DNA of 8,709 nt from NCBI GenBank assembly GCA_003250235.1, contig QKGY01000182.1, positions 1 to 8,709 on the forward strand. The letters are read 5' to 3'. The translations under genes and the position numbers were made by a program. Every line of letters begins with the position of its first letter. The first letter of the stretch is position 1. Positions 1 to 5,792 of this stretch are shown in pieces. Origin of the DNA: Desulfuromonadaceae bacterium. GTDB lineage: Bacteria; Desulfobacterota; Desulfuromonadia; Desulfuromonadales; SZUA-540. The notes beneath the pieces are model-generated. The model had not been told where the DNA came from. It saw only the letters and a list, made by a program, of their open reading frames with translations, and searched no databases.

Positions 1-514
1 CCGCCGTCAGAGCCAGCCGGTTGTCGACTTTGTATCCTACACCGCCCAGCAGGTGCAGCCCGAGTTCAAGACTCGAGTCATCAGCGCCGCCCGCTTCAAG
101 CATCACCAGATAGAGACCGAGGCCGCCCCCACCGTAGAGTTCCAGGTTGTTGTTGAATTCATTGCGGATCAGCACGGTTCCCGTAACCGGAATCACGTCG
201 ACATCCCCGTCAATGGAAATAGCCGGAAAACCGGGAACAAGCACAGACTCGTCAAACTCGGCGTGCATGTAGCCAATGCCACCCTCCAGGTAGACCTTGG
301 ACCAGATCGGGTCGCGCTGGGCCAGAGAAGGATCGATAGCAGCCATGGAAAGGCCCACGGAACCCTGCAGCGAGAAACCCGTATCGAAAGCGTTTTCTTC
401 CGGCGAAAAGAGCCCGGCCTCCAAGGTCCAATAGGCTTTTTCGGCATGGGCTGACGTCAGCCCTGCAAAAACTATTACCAAACCGATAAACAATACTCGA
501 ACAACAGCTTTCAC
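1..514 (-). CDS. Secreted outer-membrane beta-barrel-like protein, C-terminal part missing
   Basis: Partial gene: 171 codons are visible before it leaves the window at base 1. I chose the GTG at 514 because AAGGAGG lies 6 bases before it. An in-frame ATG two codons upstream (520) would touch the Shine-Dalgarno directly. The protein begins MKAVVRVLFIGLVIVFAGL and has a classic signal peptide with a likely signal peptidase I site after AHA (residue 24). The mature part alternates polar and hydrophobic residues, with Gly/aromatic-rich strands such as LEGGIGYMHAEF and LYGGGGLGLYLVML. This is the look of an outer-membrane barrel or porin-like protein. I do not recognise the family, and a periplasmic beta protein is possible. 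It has its own promoter, so it is probably not part of the upstream NAD-kinase-like operon. Confidence 0.7.
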   Translation of the reverse strand, partial: MKAVVRVLFIGLVIVFAGLTSAHAEKAYWTLEAGLFSPEENAFDTGFSLQGSVGLSMAAIDPSLAQRDPIWSKVYLEGGIGYMHAEFDESVLVPGFPAISIDGDVDVIPVTGTVLIRNEFNNNLELYGGGGLGLYLVMLEAGGADDSSLELGLHLLGGVGYKVDNRLALTA

Positions 515-590
515 GTACATCCTCCTTGAACATCAATTGTGGGGATAATTCCGCCCTCTTAACCGCGGACGGATTCCAGTCGAAGTGGGA

Positions 591-619
591 ACTAAACAAA
601 AATCGACTGAAAATGTCAA
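591..619 (-). promoter_or_regulatory. Sigma70-type promoter of the outer-membrane protein gene
   Basis: On the minus strand TTGACA (619-614) is followed after exactly 17 bases by TTTAGT (596-591). The -35 box is perfect and the -10 box matches 4 of 6. Transcription would start near 584, leaving an untranslated leader of about 70 bases before the GTG at 514. Its position after the stop of the NAD-kinase-like gene separates the two transcription units. Called from sequence match only. Confidence 0.55.
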
Positions 620-668
620 GCGGGAACCCTCTCGGAACAGTATCACTGATCGGCCGGCAGCCTGATTT

Positions 669-1607
669 TCAGACCACCAGGTGGCCGCACTTGTCAGCAA
701 CCCGGACCGTCGCCTGCATCCCCGAGTTAAACTCGAGATAATCACTCTCGATACCATCGCTGAAAATCACCCCATTGCCAGCCATACGTGATTCGAGAGT
801 CATCGGCCTCTCCCTCGTGATCCGCCCGAACACCAGGGAGGTTCCCGTCGTTCGACTCGGGAAGGGTTCGCGCACGGAAAAGCAGAGGTAATCGGCATCC
901 CAGGCAAAACGTCCGCCTTCAGCAACCTCGAAAGCCTTTTTCGTGACAGCCGTAGCGATCCCCGTCGCCCCGGCAAGCACGCTCTTGAGCCATCCCGTGG
1001 ATCCCAGTCCGGTTGAAACGATAACGCCGCTTGACGACTGGTTTTCCCGTTCGTCACCTATCTCCAGGGCATACCGGGCGGACACGTGGGTTCGCGCCCC
1101 GATGAAAAAATCATTGACGGCATGAAGAATTTGACCGTTGGTGAGCTCCGCCCGCGCCATCGTCACCAGGGAAGTCTTCCTCTTGCCCTGAAAGAGCTCC
1201 GCAACGATCTTGCCGAGGTCGTCCACGGTAAAGGGAAGCAGGATCCCATCCCATCGCCCCGGGTCCGGATTGACTCCGACAACCACCTGGCGGTCGAGAT
1301 ACTTGAGAACGTTGGCCACCAGGCCGTCCTGACCGAGGACGACAACCGTGTCGTCTTCGCCGAATATGAAGTTGGCGATAAATTCCCTTTTCAGAACCTG
1401 AACCCTCCCGAGCTGCTGCAGAAGCGTCTCGGCAACCGCCACGGAGCGCTTGTATCGATCATGCTCCTGCAGGTAATCAGAGAAATCCGCACCGAGATGC
1501 TCGATATAAAAGCGAACCTGCTCCAGGCTGTTGTAGCGCGCAATCAGCTCGTCAAGGCGGGTTTCCCGCACGATCAGCACGATCTTGTTCTCGGTCAGCC
1601 TTTTCAT
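669..1607 (-). CDS. Divergent NAD-kinase-fold protein (ATP-NAD kinase-like)
   Basis: 312 residues. The ATG at 1607 has AGGAGG 7 bases upstream; a longer in-frame start at 1655 would lie inside a hairpin and lacks a site. The C-terminal two thirds follow the NAD kinase layout: VVVLGQDG (residues 88-95) at the place of the GGDG phosphate-donor motif, VGVNPDP (110-116), AVNDFFIG (163-170) at the place of the family's NE motif, SSGVIVSTGLGSTGW (192-206) matching the family's TPTGSTAY segment, and a late SDG (283-285). The N-terminal 80 residues are helical and unlike housekeeping NAD kinases. GGDGT is replaced by GQDGL, although Asp94 remains, and the usual Tyr after GST is Trp206. It may therefore phosphorylate another substrate, or only bind a nucleotide. 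It is the last gene of the NrtR-type regulator/SPFH operon. Fold assignment is fairly sure; activity is unknown. Confidence 0.75.
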   Translation of the reverse strand: MKRLTENKIVLIVRETRLDELIARYNSLEQVRFYIEHLGADFSDYLQEHDRYKRSVAVAETLLQQLGRVQVLKREFIANFIFGEDDTVVVLGQDGLVANVLKYLDRQVVVGVNPDPGRWDGILLPFTVDDLGKIVAELFQGKRKTSLVTMARAELTNGQILHAVNDFFIGARTHVSARYALEIGDERENQSSSGVIVSTGLGSTGWLKSVLAGATGIATAVTKKAFEVAEGGRFAWDADYLCFSVREPFPSRTTGTSLVFGRITRERPMTLESRMAGNGVIFSDGIESDYLEFNSGMQATVRVADKCGHLVV

Positions 1608-1620
1608 GGGTGATCCTCCT

Positions 1621-1654
1621 TGCCATGCCGGAGGGACGGGCCTCCGGCATGGCA
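1621..1654 (-). repeat. Perfect 14-bp intercistronic hairpin before the NAD-kinase-like gene
   Basis: TGCCATGCCGGAGG (1621-1634) is the exact reverse complement of 1641-1654, with a 6-base loop. It fills most of the 54-base gap between the SPFH gene and the NAD-kinase-like gene. On the mRNA it sits directly against the AAGGAGG Shine-Dalgarno of the downstream gene. No T-run follows, so it is not a canonical terminator. It may protect or process the mRNA, or tune translation. Confidence 0.85.
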
Positions 1655-1661
1655 TCCGCGT

Positions 1662-2693
1662 TCAAGCCTGAACTCTGGACGGCACGGCGTTGAGAAGATC
1701 CTGCAGCAGGTCCGGTGCGATGTTGAGGTTGCCGATCTTCTCGGCGTTTTCAGCCAGATTCATGAAGGCTCCGGCAATCAGGCGGGCCGGATCCATACCG
1801 ACTCCCGCCAGGGTCTGAAGAATCTTCGGATCCATGTTTCGGAAAACCTCCAGAGCCGCGTTGAGACCATAGGCTTGCACATCGGCCTCGATTTTTTTAT
1901 TCTGCGCGGTCAGATCGACCAGGGCCCGTTTCTTCTCCTCAAGAACGATATCTCCCAGCAACCCCTCCTGCTGCATGGTCTGGCGTTTCTCCTGCACCAC
2001 CCTGTCCGCTTCGATCTTGGTTTCGCGGATCTGGCGCTTCTTCGACTCGACGGCAATCTCCGTGTTGAGTTCGTTCTCTTTGATGGCCCTCTCCTGTTCG
2101 ACGGCGGCATTTCGGCGGGTATAAATCGCCTCGTCAGCCTCGCGAAGGAGTTGTTCGCGCATTTCCGCTTCCAGGGCTCGAGCCGTCTCCGGGTTGGGCT
2201 TCATAGCCAGAACCGACAAAGCCAGGACCTCGATTCCGAGCTGCGCCACCAGCTCGCTTCCCACCAATCCTTCCCGCACGGCAGCAACCAGAGCTCGGGC
2301 TTCTTTCAGCGCCTGTTTAAGCGTCAGCTTCTGAAGCTCGGCGCGCATAAGAACCTGGATCTGGTTGATCACCCGCTGCGGCAGTTTGTTGGGATCCTCG
2401 GAGACATAGCTCTGATTATTGGCAGCCAGAGTGAAATTCAGCAGTCTTGCGAGTTTTCCCGGATCGATGACCCGGTAGGCCACCTGCCCCTGCACACTGA
2501 TCTCCTGGAAATCCGCCGTCACCTCCTTGAAAATGAACGGCACATCCACACTGGCCAGAGGAACGGCGACCAGGGAAGTTACCGGGGCATAGTAGAAGAA
2601 GGAAAGGCCTTCCCCTGCCCGTACGACCCGGCCTCTTTTGTGCTGCATCACATAGATGTTGGGCTCAGCTTTCATGAATCGCAGTCCAAACAT
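1662..2693 (-). CDS. SPFH/band-7 (stomatin-like) protein without membrane anchor
   Basis: 343 residues, ATG at 2693 with AAGGAGG 5 bases upstream. Residues about 12-185 form an SPFH/band-7 domain (segments such as TADFQEISVQGQVAYRV, and LPQRVINQIQVLMRAELQKL). Residues about 165-275 are strongly charged and heptad-like (EAEMREQLLREADEA, ESKKRQIRETKIEADR), predicting the long coiled coil through which SPFH proteins build rings or scaffolds. The end (280-343) is a less charged helical tail. Unlike flotillins, stomatins and HflK/HflC, there is no N-terminal transmembrane helix or signal peptide, so it is probably cytosolic or peripherally attached to the membrane. It lies between the NrtR-type regulator (38-base gap) and the NAD-kinase-like gene (54-base gap). 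The family is clear, but its job is unknown; by context it may scaffold or localise an NAD-linked process. Confidence 0.85.
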   Translation of the reverse strand: MFGLRFMKAEPNIYVMQHKRGRVVRAGEGLSFFYYAPVTSLVAVPLASVDVPFIFKEVTADFQEISVQGQVAYRVIDPGKLARLLNFTLAANNQSYVSEDPNKLPQRVINQIQVLMRAELQKLTLKQALKEARALVAAVREGLVGSELVAQLGIEVLALSVLAMKPNPETARALEAEMREQLLREADEAIYTRRNAAVEQERAIKENELNTEIAVESKKRQIRETKIEADRVVQEKRQTMQQEGLLGDIVLEEKKRALVDLTAQNKKIEADVQAYGLNAALEVFRNMDPKILQTLAGVGMDPARLIAGAFMNLAENAEKIGNLNIAPDLLQDLLNAVPSRVQA

Positions 2694-2708
2694 ATCCGCC
2701 TCCTTTCC

Positions 2709-2721
2709 GCCCCGACGGGGC
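2709..2721 (-). repeat. Short GC hairpin between the Nudix regulator and SPFH genes
   Basis: GCCCC-GAC-GGGGC, a 5-bp all-GC stem with a 3-base loop, lies in the 38-base gap, a few bases before the Shine-Dalgarno of the SPFH gene. No T-run follows. It may be chance, but it occupies the same relative position as the larger hairpin before the NAD-kinase-like gene. Confidence 0.45.
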
Positions 2722-2731
2722 CTGTATCGGA

Positions 2732-3421
2732 TTAGAGCTCAAAAATGAATCCTTGCTTCACCTTGTCGTCATAAACACGCTTGTTGAACCGGTAAAGCCG
2801 CGCCGCCCGGTGCCCGACATCGGTCTCGATCTCATCGAGCTCTTCGAGGATTTCCATGCTGAGGATCTTTTTTCGAAAGTTTCTCTTATCAAGAGGGCGG
2901 TCGAGAATCTTCTCATACACCCCCTGAAGCATGCGCAGGGGAAATTTCTCCGGCAGAAGTTCAAAGCCGATGGGCTGGTAGGTGATCTTCCCCCGCAGCC
3001 TTTCGTAAGCGGTCTGCAAAATCCGGTCGTGATCAAAGGCCAGCTTCGGAATGTCGTCAATACAGAACCAGGCGGCGCTGCGGGCATCGGTAGCGGCCTG
3101 AACGGGATGGTCGGAAAGATTCACCAGGGCATAGTAGGCGACGGTCACCACGTGCTCCCTCGGGTCGCGCTGCGGATCGCTGAACGTATAGAGCTGTTCG
3201 AGAAAGACATCCTTCAGCCCGGTTTCCTCCGCAAGTTCCCGGCGCGCAGTGTCCTCCAGGGCTTCGCCGACCACCGCAAAGCCACCGGGCAGGGCCCAGT
3301 GCCCCTGGAAAGGTTCCTGCCCGCGTTGTACCAGCAGCACCTTGAGATCCTCTTCGTCAAGGCCGAAGACAACGCAGTCAGCCGTGACGGCCGGACGAGC
3401 ATGACGGTACGTGTAATTCAT
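2732..3421 (-). CDS. nrtR: NrtR-type Nudix transcriptional regulator (ADP-ribose/NAD responsive)
   Basis: 229 residues, ATG at 3421 after TAAGGAGG (4-base spacing). The N-terminal part is a Nudix hydrolase domain with a complete Nudix box: Gly47, Glu53 and RELAEETGL (61-69). The C-terminal part (about 150-229) matches the winged-helix domain of NrtR regulators: FELLPEKFPLRMLQ, then a YEKILDRPLDKRNFRKKIL-type recognition segment. Known family members repress NAD biosynthesis or salvage genes and release DNA on binding ADP-ribose or related nucleotides; many have lost catalysis. Here the intact box suggests pyrophosphatase activity may remain. It is first in an operon with an SPFH protein and an NAD-kinase-like protein. 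Two palindromes of the family's operator type overlap its promoter, so autoregulation is likely. A pure ADP-ribose pyrophosphatase of the same architecture is the alternative. Confidence 0.85.
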   Translation of the reverse strand: MNYTYRHARPAVTADCVVFGLDEEDLKVLLVQRGQEPFQGHWALPGGFAVVGEALEDTARRELAEETGLKDVFLEQLYTFSDPQRDPREHVVTVAYYALVNLSDHPVQAATDARSAAWFCIDDIPKLAFDHDRILQTAYERLRGKITYQPIGFELLPEKFPLRMLQGVYEKILDRPLDKRNFRKKILSMEILEELDEIETDVGHRAARLYRFNKRVYDDKVKQGFIFEL

Positions 3422-3430
3422 GGGCCCTCC

Positions 3431-3451
3431 TTAGTGTTTATTTGACACTAA
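3431..3451. promoter_or_regulatory. Operator 1: 21-bp NrtR-type palindrome
   Basis: TTAGTGT-N7-ACACTAA, perfectly symmetric in both 7-bp arms. It contains the GT-N7-AC core that I recall as the common feature of NrtR binding sites. It covers the predicted transcription start, overlaps the -10 box by two bases and the Shine-Dalgarno by three bases. A bound regulator would block initiation. Assignment to the adjacent regulator is inference from position and pattern. Confidence 0.8.
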
Positions 3452-3478
3452 TATAGTGTTCAAACAACACTAAGTCAA
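3450..3478 (-). promoter_or_regulatory. Strong sigma70-type promoter of the Nudix/SPFH/NAD-kinase-like operon
   Basis: TTGACT (3478-3473) and TATATT (3455-3450) on the minus strand are separated by exactly 17 bases; each matches 5 of 6 consensus bases. The start would fall near 3443, giving a leader of about 22 bases. The spacer is almost entirely occupied by operator 2 and the start region by operator 1, an arrangement typical of a tightly repressed promoter. Confidence 0.75.
3453..3473. promoter_or_regulatory. Operator 2: second NrtR-type palindrome
   Basis: ATAGTGT-N7-ACACTAA, symmetric except at the outermost base pair. It starts 22 bases from operator 1, about two turns of the helix, so both sites face the same side of the DNA. 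It lies between the -35 and -10 boxes and touches both. Tandem sites in phase suggest cooperative binding of two regulator dimers. Confidence 0.75.
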
Positions 3479-3556
3479 GATATTATTTTCCCTTACCCCG
3501 TCGAACGCAAATACAGACACCCCACGGCGACGCACAGGTCAAAAACGAGAAACCAC

Positions 3557-3594
3557 AAAAAAAGAGCGGGGAGTCCAACAGGCTCCCCGCTCTT
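3557..3594 (-). terminator. Rho-independent terminator after pgeF
   Basis: On the minus strand a perfect 12-bp GC-rich stem (AAGAGCGGGGAG / CTCCCCGCTCTT, arms 3583-3594 and 3562-3573) with a 9-base loop runs into a T-tract; the template shows seven A residues (3557-3563). It lies 25 bases after the pgeF stop codon and ends the leftward protease-to-pgeF unit. It also insulates the NrtR-type operon promoter at 3450-3478 from read-through. Confidence 0.92.
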
Positions 3595-3618
3595 GATTCC
3601 GCTTGTGCATGGGTTTCA

Positions 3619-4413
3619 CTACTTCATCAACACAAATCCCAGCTGCCTTCCTGTCTTGCCCTGGTCCCTGCGATACGAGAAGAACAGTTCGCGATGGCAG
3701 CAGGTGCACTCCTCGGCGACTTCGATCTTACCCTTCGAAATCCCGCAGGCTTCGAGCTGCAGAACGCAGCTCTTTTTCAAATCCAGCCGCCACCGGCCCA
3801 GGCTGATTTCCTGGGCGATATCGTCCCAGAATCCGGTTCCCTGCCGGAAGGCATCCCGAACGGGCCGGTCCACCTCGTATTTGTGGGCGCCGATGCCCGG
3901 GCCGACCGCGGCCACCAGATCTTCTGGCCGACAGCCGAAGTTGGCGTTCATCGCCCCCACCGCTTTGCCAATGATGCCGGCGGCAGCGCCTCGCCAGCCG
4001 ACGTGAACGACAGCGGACACGTGCCGCTTCGAATCGAACAGCAGCACCGGGTAGCAATCGGCGATCAATATCCCGATCATGATGCCGGGCTGGTCGGTGA
4101 TGACCGCATCGCACTCCACGGTGAGAAAATGCGACAGGTCGGGATTGGGGGCGTCGATGATCAGCACATCGGTGCCATGCACCTGCTTGACCGTCAACAG
4201 TTCCCTGGGCTGAAGGTCGAAAGCCCGGGCCAGGTTGGAGCGGTTTCCTTCTACGTTATACACCGGATCATCGGTATTGAATCCGAGATTCAATGAATTG
4301 TAAGGGGGTCTGCTCACCCCTCCGTTGCGGGTGGTAAACCCGGCATAGAGAGGAAGCCCGTGGGTCCATTCGGGTTCGAGATAGGTTATTTTTCCCTGAC
4401 GCGCTTGTTTCAT
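3619..4413 (-). CDS. pgeF: PgeF/YfiH family protein (purine nucleoside phosphorylase / peptidoglycan editing factor)
   Basis: 264 residues, the usual family length. The three metal/active-site residues of the laccase-domain (YfiH, LACC1/FAMIN) family are present: His79 in VKQVHG, Cys120 in IADCYP and His137 in VVHVGWRG. GPGIG (171-175), CTCC (236-239), SYRRD (246-250) and GRQLGFVLM near the end are also typical. Family members are reported to cleave purine nucleosides with phosphate or to deaminate adenosine; E. coli YfiH was linked to removing wrongly built UDP-MurNAc-L-Ser. The older name polyphenol oxidase should be treated with care. The ATG at 4413 is chosen because homology starts there, but its ribosome site is weak (GGAG 11 bases upstream). 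It follows rluD by 61 bases, a common pairing, and is the last gene before the terminator. Confidence 0.88.
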   Translation of the reverse strand: MKQARQGKITYLEPEWTHGLPLYAGFTTRNGGVSRPPYNSLNLGFNTDDPVYNVEGNRSNLARAFDLQPRELLTVKQVHGTDVLIIDAPNPDLSHFLTVECDAVITDQPGIMIGILIADCYPVLLFDSKRHVSAVVHVGWRGAAAGIIGKAVGAMNANFGCRPEDLVAAVGPGIGAHKYEVDRPVRDAFRQGTGFWDDIAQEISLGRWRLDLKKSCVLQLEACGISKGKIEVAEECTCCHRELFFSYRRDQGKTGRQLGFVLMK

Positions 4414-4424
4414 GACGCACTGTG

Positions 4425-4470
4425 CTCCATGGGATGGGAGGATCCGGCGTATCGGCGTCCTCCATGGGAT
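4425..4470. repeat. 11-bp direct repeat in the rluD-pgeF gap
   Basis: CTCCATGGGAT occurs exactly at 4425-4435 and again at 4460-4470, 35 bases apart. On the mRNA strand each copy reads ATCCCATGGAG, with an ATG followed by GAG. The copy nearer pgeF supplies the GGAG that may serve as its weak Shine-Dalgarno. GGAGGA (4437-4442) and TCCTCC (4458-4463) between them can pair as a 6-bp stem. Confidence 0.6.
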
Positions 4471-4474
4471 CTCA

Positions 4475-5455
4475 TCAACCGGCTTGCACCGGACGGTTTT
4501 TATCTTCCAGGTAAGCGACAATCTCCTGCATGTCCGCAGGAGGGGCGCTCTCGAATTCCATGTATTCACCGATGCCGGGATGGATGAACCCGAGTACCCG
4601 GGCATGAAGGGCCTGGCGGTTCAAGGCCTGAATTTTCCGGCGTAACGCGACATCGGCGAGGGAGCCGAGGCGGCTGGCGCCCCCGTAGACCGGATCTCCG
4701 ACAATGGGAAAATTCATCCCGGAGAGATGAACCCGGATCTGGTGGGTGCGTCCCGTCTCGAGACTCAGTTCCACCAGCGTGAGCCTGTCTGAAACAAACC
4801 GCTCAAGAACGCGCCAGTGCGTCACGGCATGGCGGCCGGTACGCGCCGCGGTGCTCATCTTCTTGCGCTGGGTCGGGTGACGCCCGATGGGGGCGTCAAC
4901 CGTCCCGCGCTCGTTCGGCATCAGTCCATAGATCAAGGCAACGTATTTGCGGGTGATCGAGTGCACCTTGAACTGGGAGGCCAGTTTCTGATGCGTCGCA
5001 TCATCTTTGGTCGCCACCATGACACCGGAGGTGTCCTTGTCGAGCCGATGCACGATCCCGGGCCGCAGCTCGCCGCCTATCCCGGAGAGATCCCGGCAGT
5101 GGTGCAGCAGAGCGTTGACCAGAGTGCCCTGCTGGTGTCCGGGTGCCGGGTGTACAACCAACCCGGCCGGTTTGTCAATAACAATCAGGTGGTGGTCTTC
5201 GTAGAGAACTTTGAGAGGGATTTCCTCGGGGATGGCTTCAGCCGGGACCGGCGGGGGAAGCGTCACCTCGATCCCTTCGCCCCCTTTGAGCTTGCCGCCG
5301 GCCTTGGCCGGGGTTCCATGAATCCGCACCCGGCCCTCGTCGATGAGCTTTTTGAGCTGAGAGCGCGTCAGCTCAGGCAACTGCTCCGCCAGAAATTGAT
5401 CCAACCGCTCGGGAGCATGCCCCCGGGGGAAAAAAAACTGCCGGATATCGTCCAT
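4475..5455 (-). CDS. rluD: Large-subunit rRNA pseudouridine synthase, RluD/RluA family
   Basis: 326 residues, full family length. The N-terminal S4 RNA-binding domain (about 17-65: ERLDQFLAEQLPELTRSQLKKLI, GRVRIHG) is followed by the catalytic domain. Motif HRLDKDTSG (136-144) carries the catalytic Asp139; LVVHPAPG (99-106) and LETGRTHQIRVHL (232-244) are further RluA-family signatures. RluD converts uridines of the helix 69 loop of 23S rRNA (1911, 1915, 1917 in E. coli) to pseudouridine during 50S maturation. The combination of S4 domain, length and neighbouring pgeF favours RluD over RluC or RluA. The ATG at 5455 directly follows the TAG of the upstream 89-aa gene, and no good Shine-Dalgarno is present, so translation is probably coupled. 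Codons 7-12 contain a T8-C5-G5 run. Confidence 0.92.
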   Translation of the reverse strand: MDDIRQFFFPRGHAPERLDQFLAEQLPELTRSQLKKLIDEGRVRIHGTPAKAGGKLKGGEGIEVTLPPPVPAEAIPEEIPLKVLYEDHHLIVIDKPAGLVVHPAPGHQQGTLVNALLHHCRDLSGIGGELRPGIVHRLDKDTSGVMVATKDDATHQKLASQFKVHSITRKYVALIYGLMPNERGTVDAPIGRHPTQRKKMSTAARTGRHAVTHWRVLERFVSDRLTLVELSLETGRTHQIRVHLSGMNFPIVGDPVYGGASRLGSLADVALRRKIQALNRQALHARVLGFIHPGIGEYMEFESAPPADMQEIVAYLEDKNRPVQAG

Positions 5456-5725
5456 CTACCAAATGGAGCTTTCGATCTTGCCGGCCTGTTTGATCATCAC
5501 GTCGACAATGGCCCGATCGAACAGATGATCGCGGTCGGCGATGTCGGCAGAGACCCGTGAATAGAAATGCTCGCGTCCCTCTTCCAACTCTTCGGCGAGA
5601 ATTTCGAAAAGATTGTCGTTCTTGATCCCCTCCTTCACCTTTTCCTGGTTGTAGAGGGCGATGTCGGAAATGATCGCGCGTGCCAATCGAAAGGCGAGAT
5701 CCGGATTTTCCACTAGCCTGGCCAT
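5456..5725 (-). CDS. Small conserved-looking helical protein of unknown function
   Basis: 89 residues, ATG at 5725 with GAGGAG 7 bases upstream. I do not recognise a named family. The sequence is all-helix in character, acidic in the middle (FEILAEELEEGREHFYSR, 40-57) and has no signal peptide, transmembrane segment or Cys, so it should be cytosolic. The pattern LARAIISDIALYNQEK (14-29) resembles, from memory only, stretches in other deltaproteobacterial proteins. Its stop codon TAG abuts the ATG of rluD, so the two are probably translated together. It lies 67 bases after the HtrA-type protease. Good ribosome site, coding-like composition and tight placement make it a real gene. A role tied to ribosome maturation or to the envelope protease is conceivable but not shown. 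Confidence 0.8.
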   Translation of the reverse strand: MARLVENPDLAFRLARAIISDIALYNQEKVKEGIKNDNLFEILAEELEEGREHFYSRVSADIADRDHLFDRAIVDVMIKQAGKIESSIW

Positions 5726-5792
5726 GGGTCCACTCCTCGAGAGTTTATATGAAAAAGAGGTTCATCCTGTCGTCACCGGCCTCACATCCCTG

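Noticed and set aside
88..97. A base-level signal behind the Phe-rich FFDNFFEEFF segment of the protease (residues 88-97) as an unusual insertion
   Set aside because: Phe-rich FFEEFF-type segments are common before the protease domain in HtrA family members. The numbers given here are residues of that protein, not window bases.
645..675. Terminator after the NAD-kinase-like gene
   Set aside because: Only short palindromes (GCCGGC, and CTGA/TCAG overlapping the stop) without a T-run; termination there is not supported by sequence.
1608..1655. Extended start (ATG at 1655) for the NAD-kinase-like protein
   Set aside because: The extra 16 residues are encoded by the hairpin and Shine-Dalgarno region; the ATG at 1607 has an ideal ribosome site.
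1620..2735. Long plus-strand open frame of 371 codons opposite the SPFH gene, and similar ones at 5856-6848, 2753-3445 and 4817-5560
   Set aside because: They are antisense to genes with clear domains, lack sensible ribosome sites and give low-complexity, His/Gln/Arg-rich translations typical of the mirror frame of GC-rich genes.
4414..4605. Extended start (ATG at 4605) for PgeF
   Set aside because: The extension overlaps the end of rluD in another frame, and its 64 residues lie outside the family's domain; homology starts close to the ATG at 4413.
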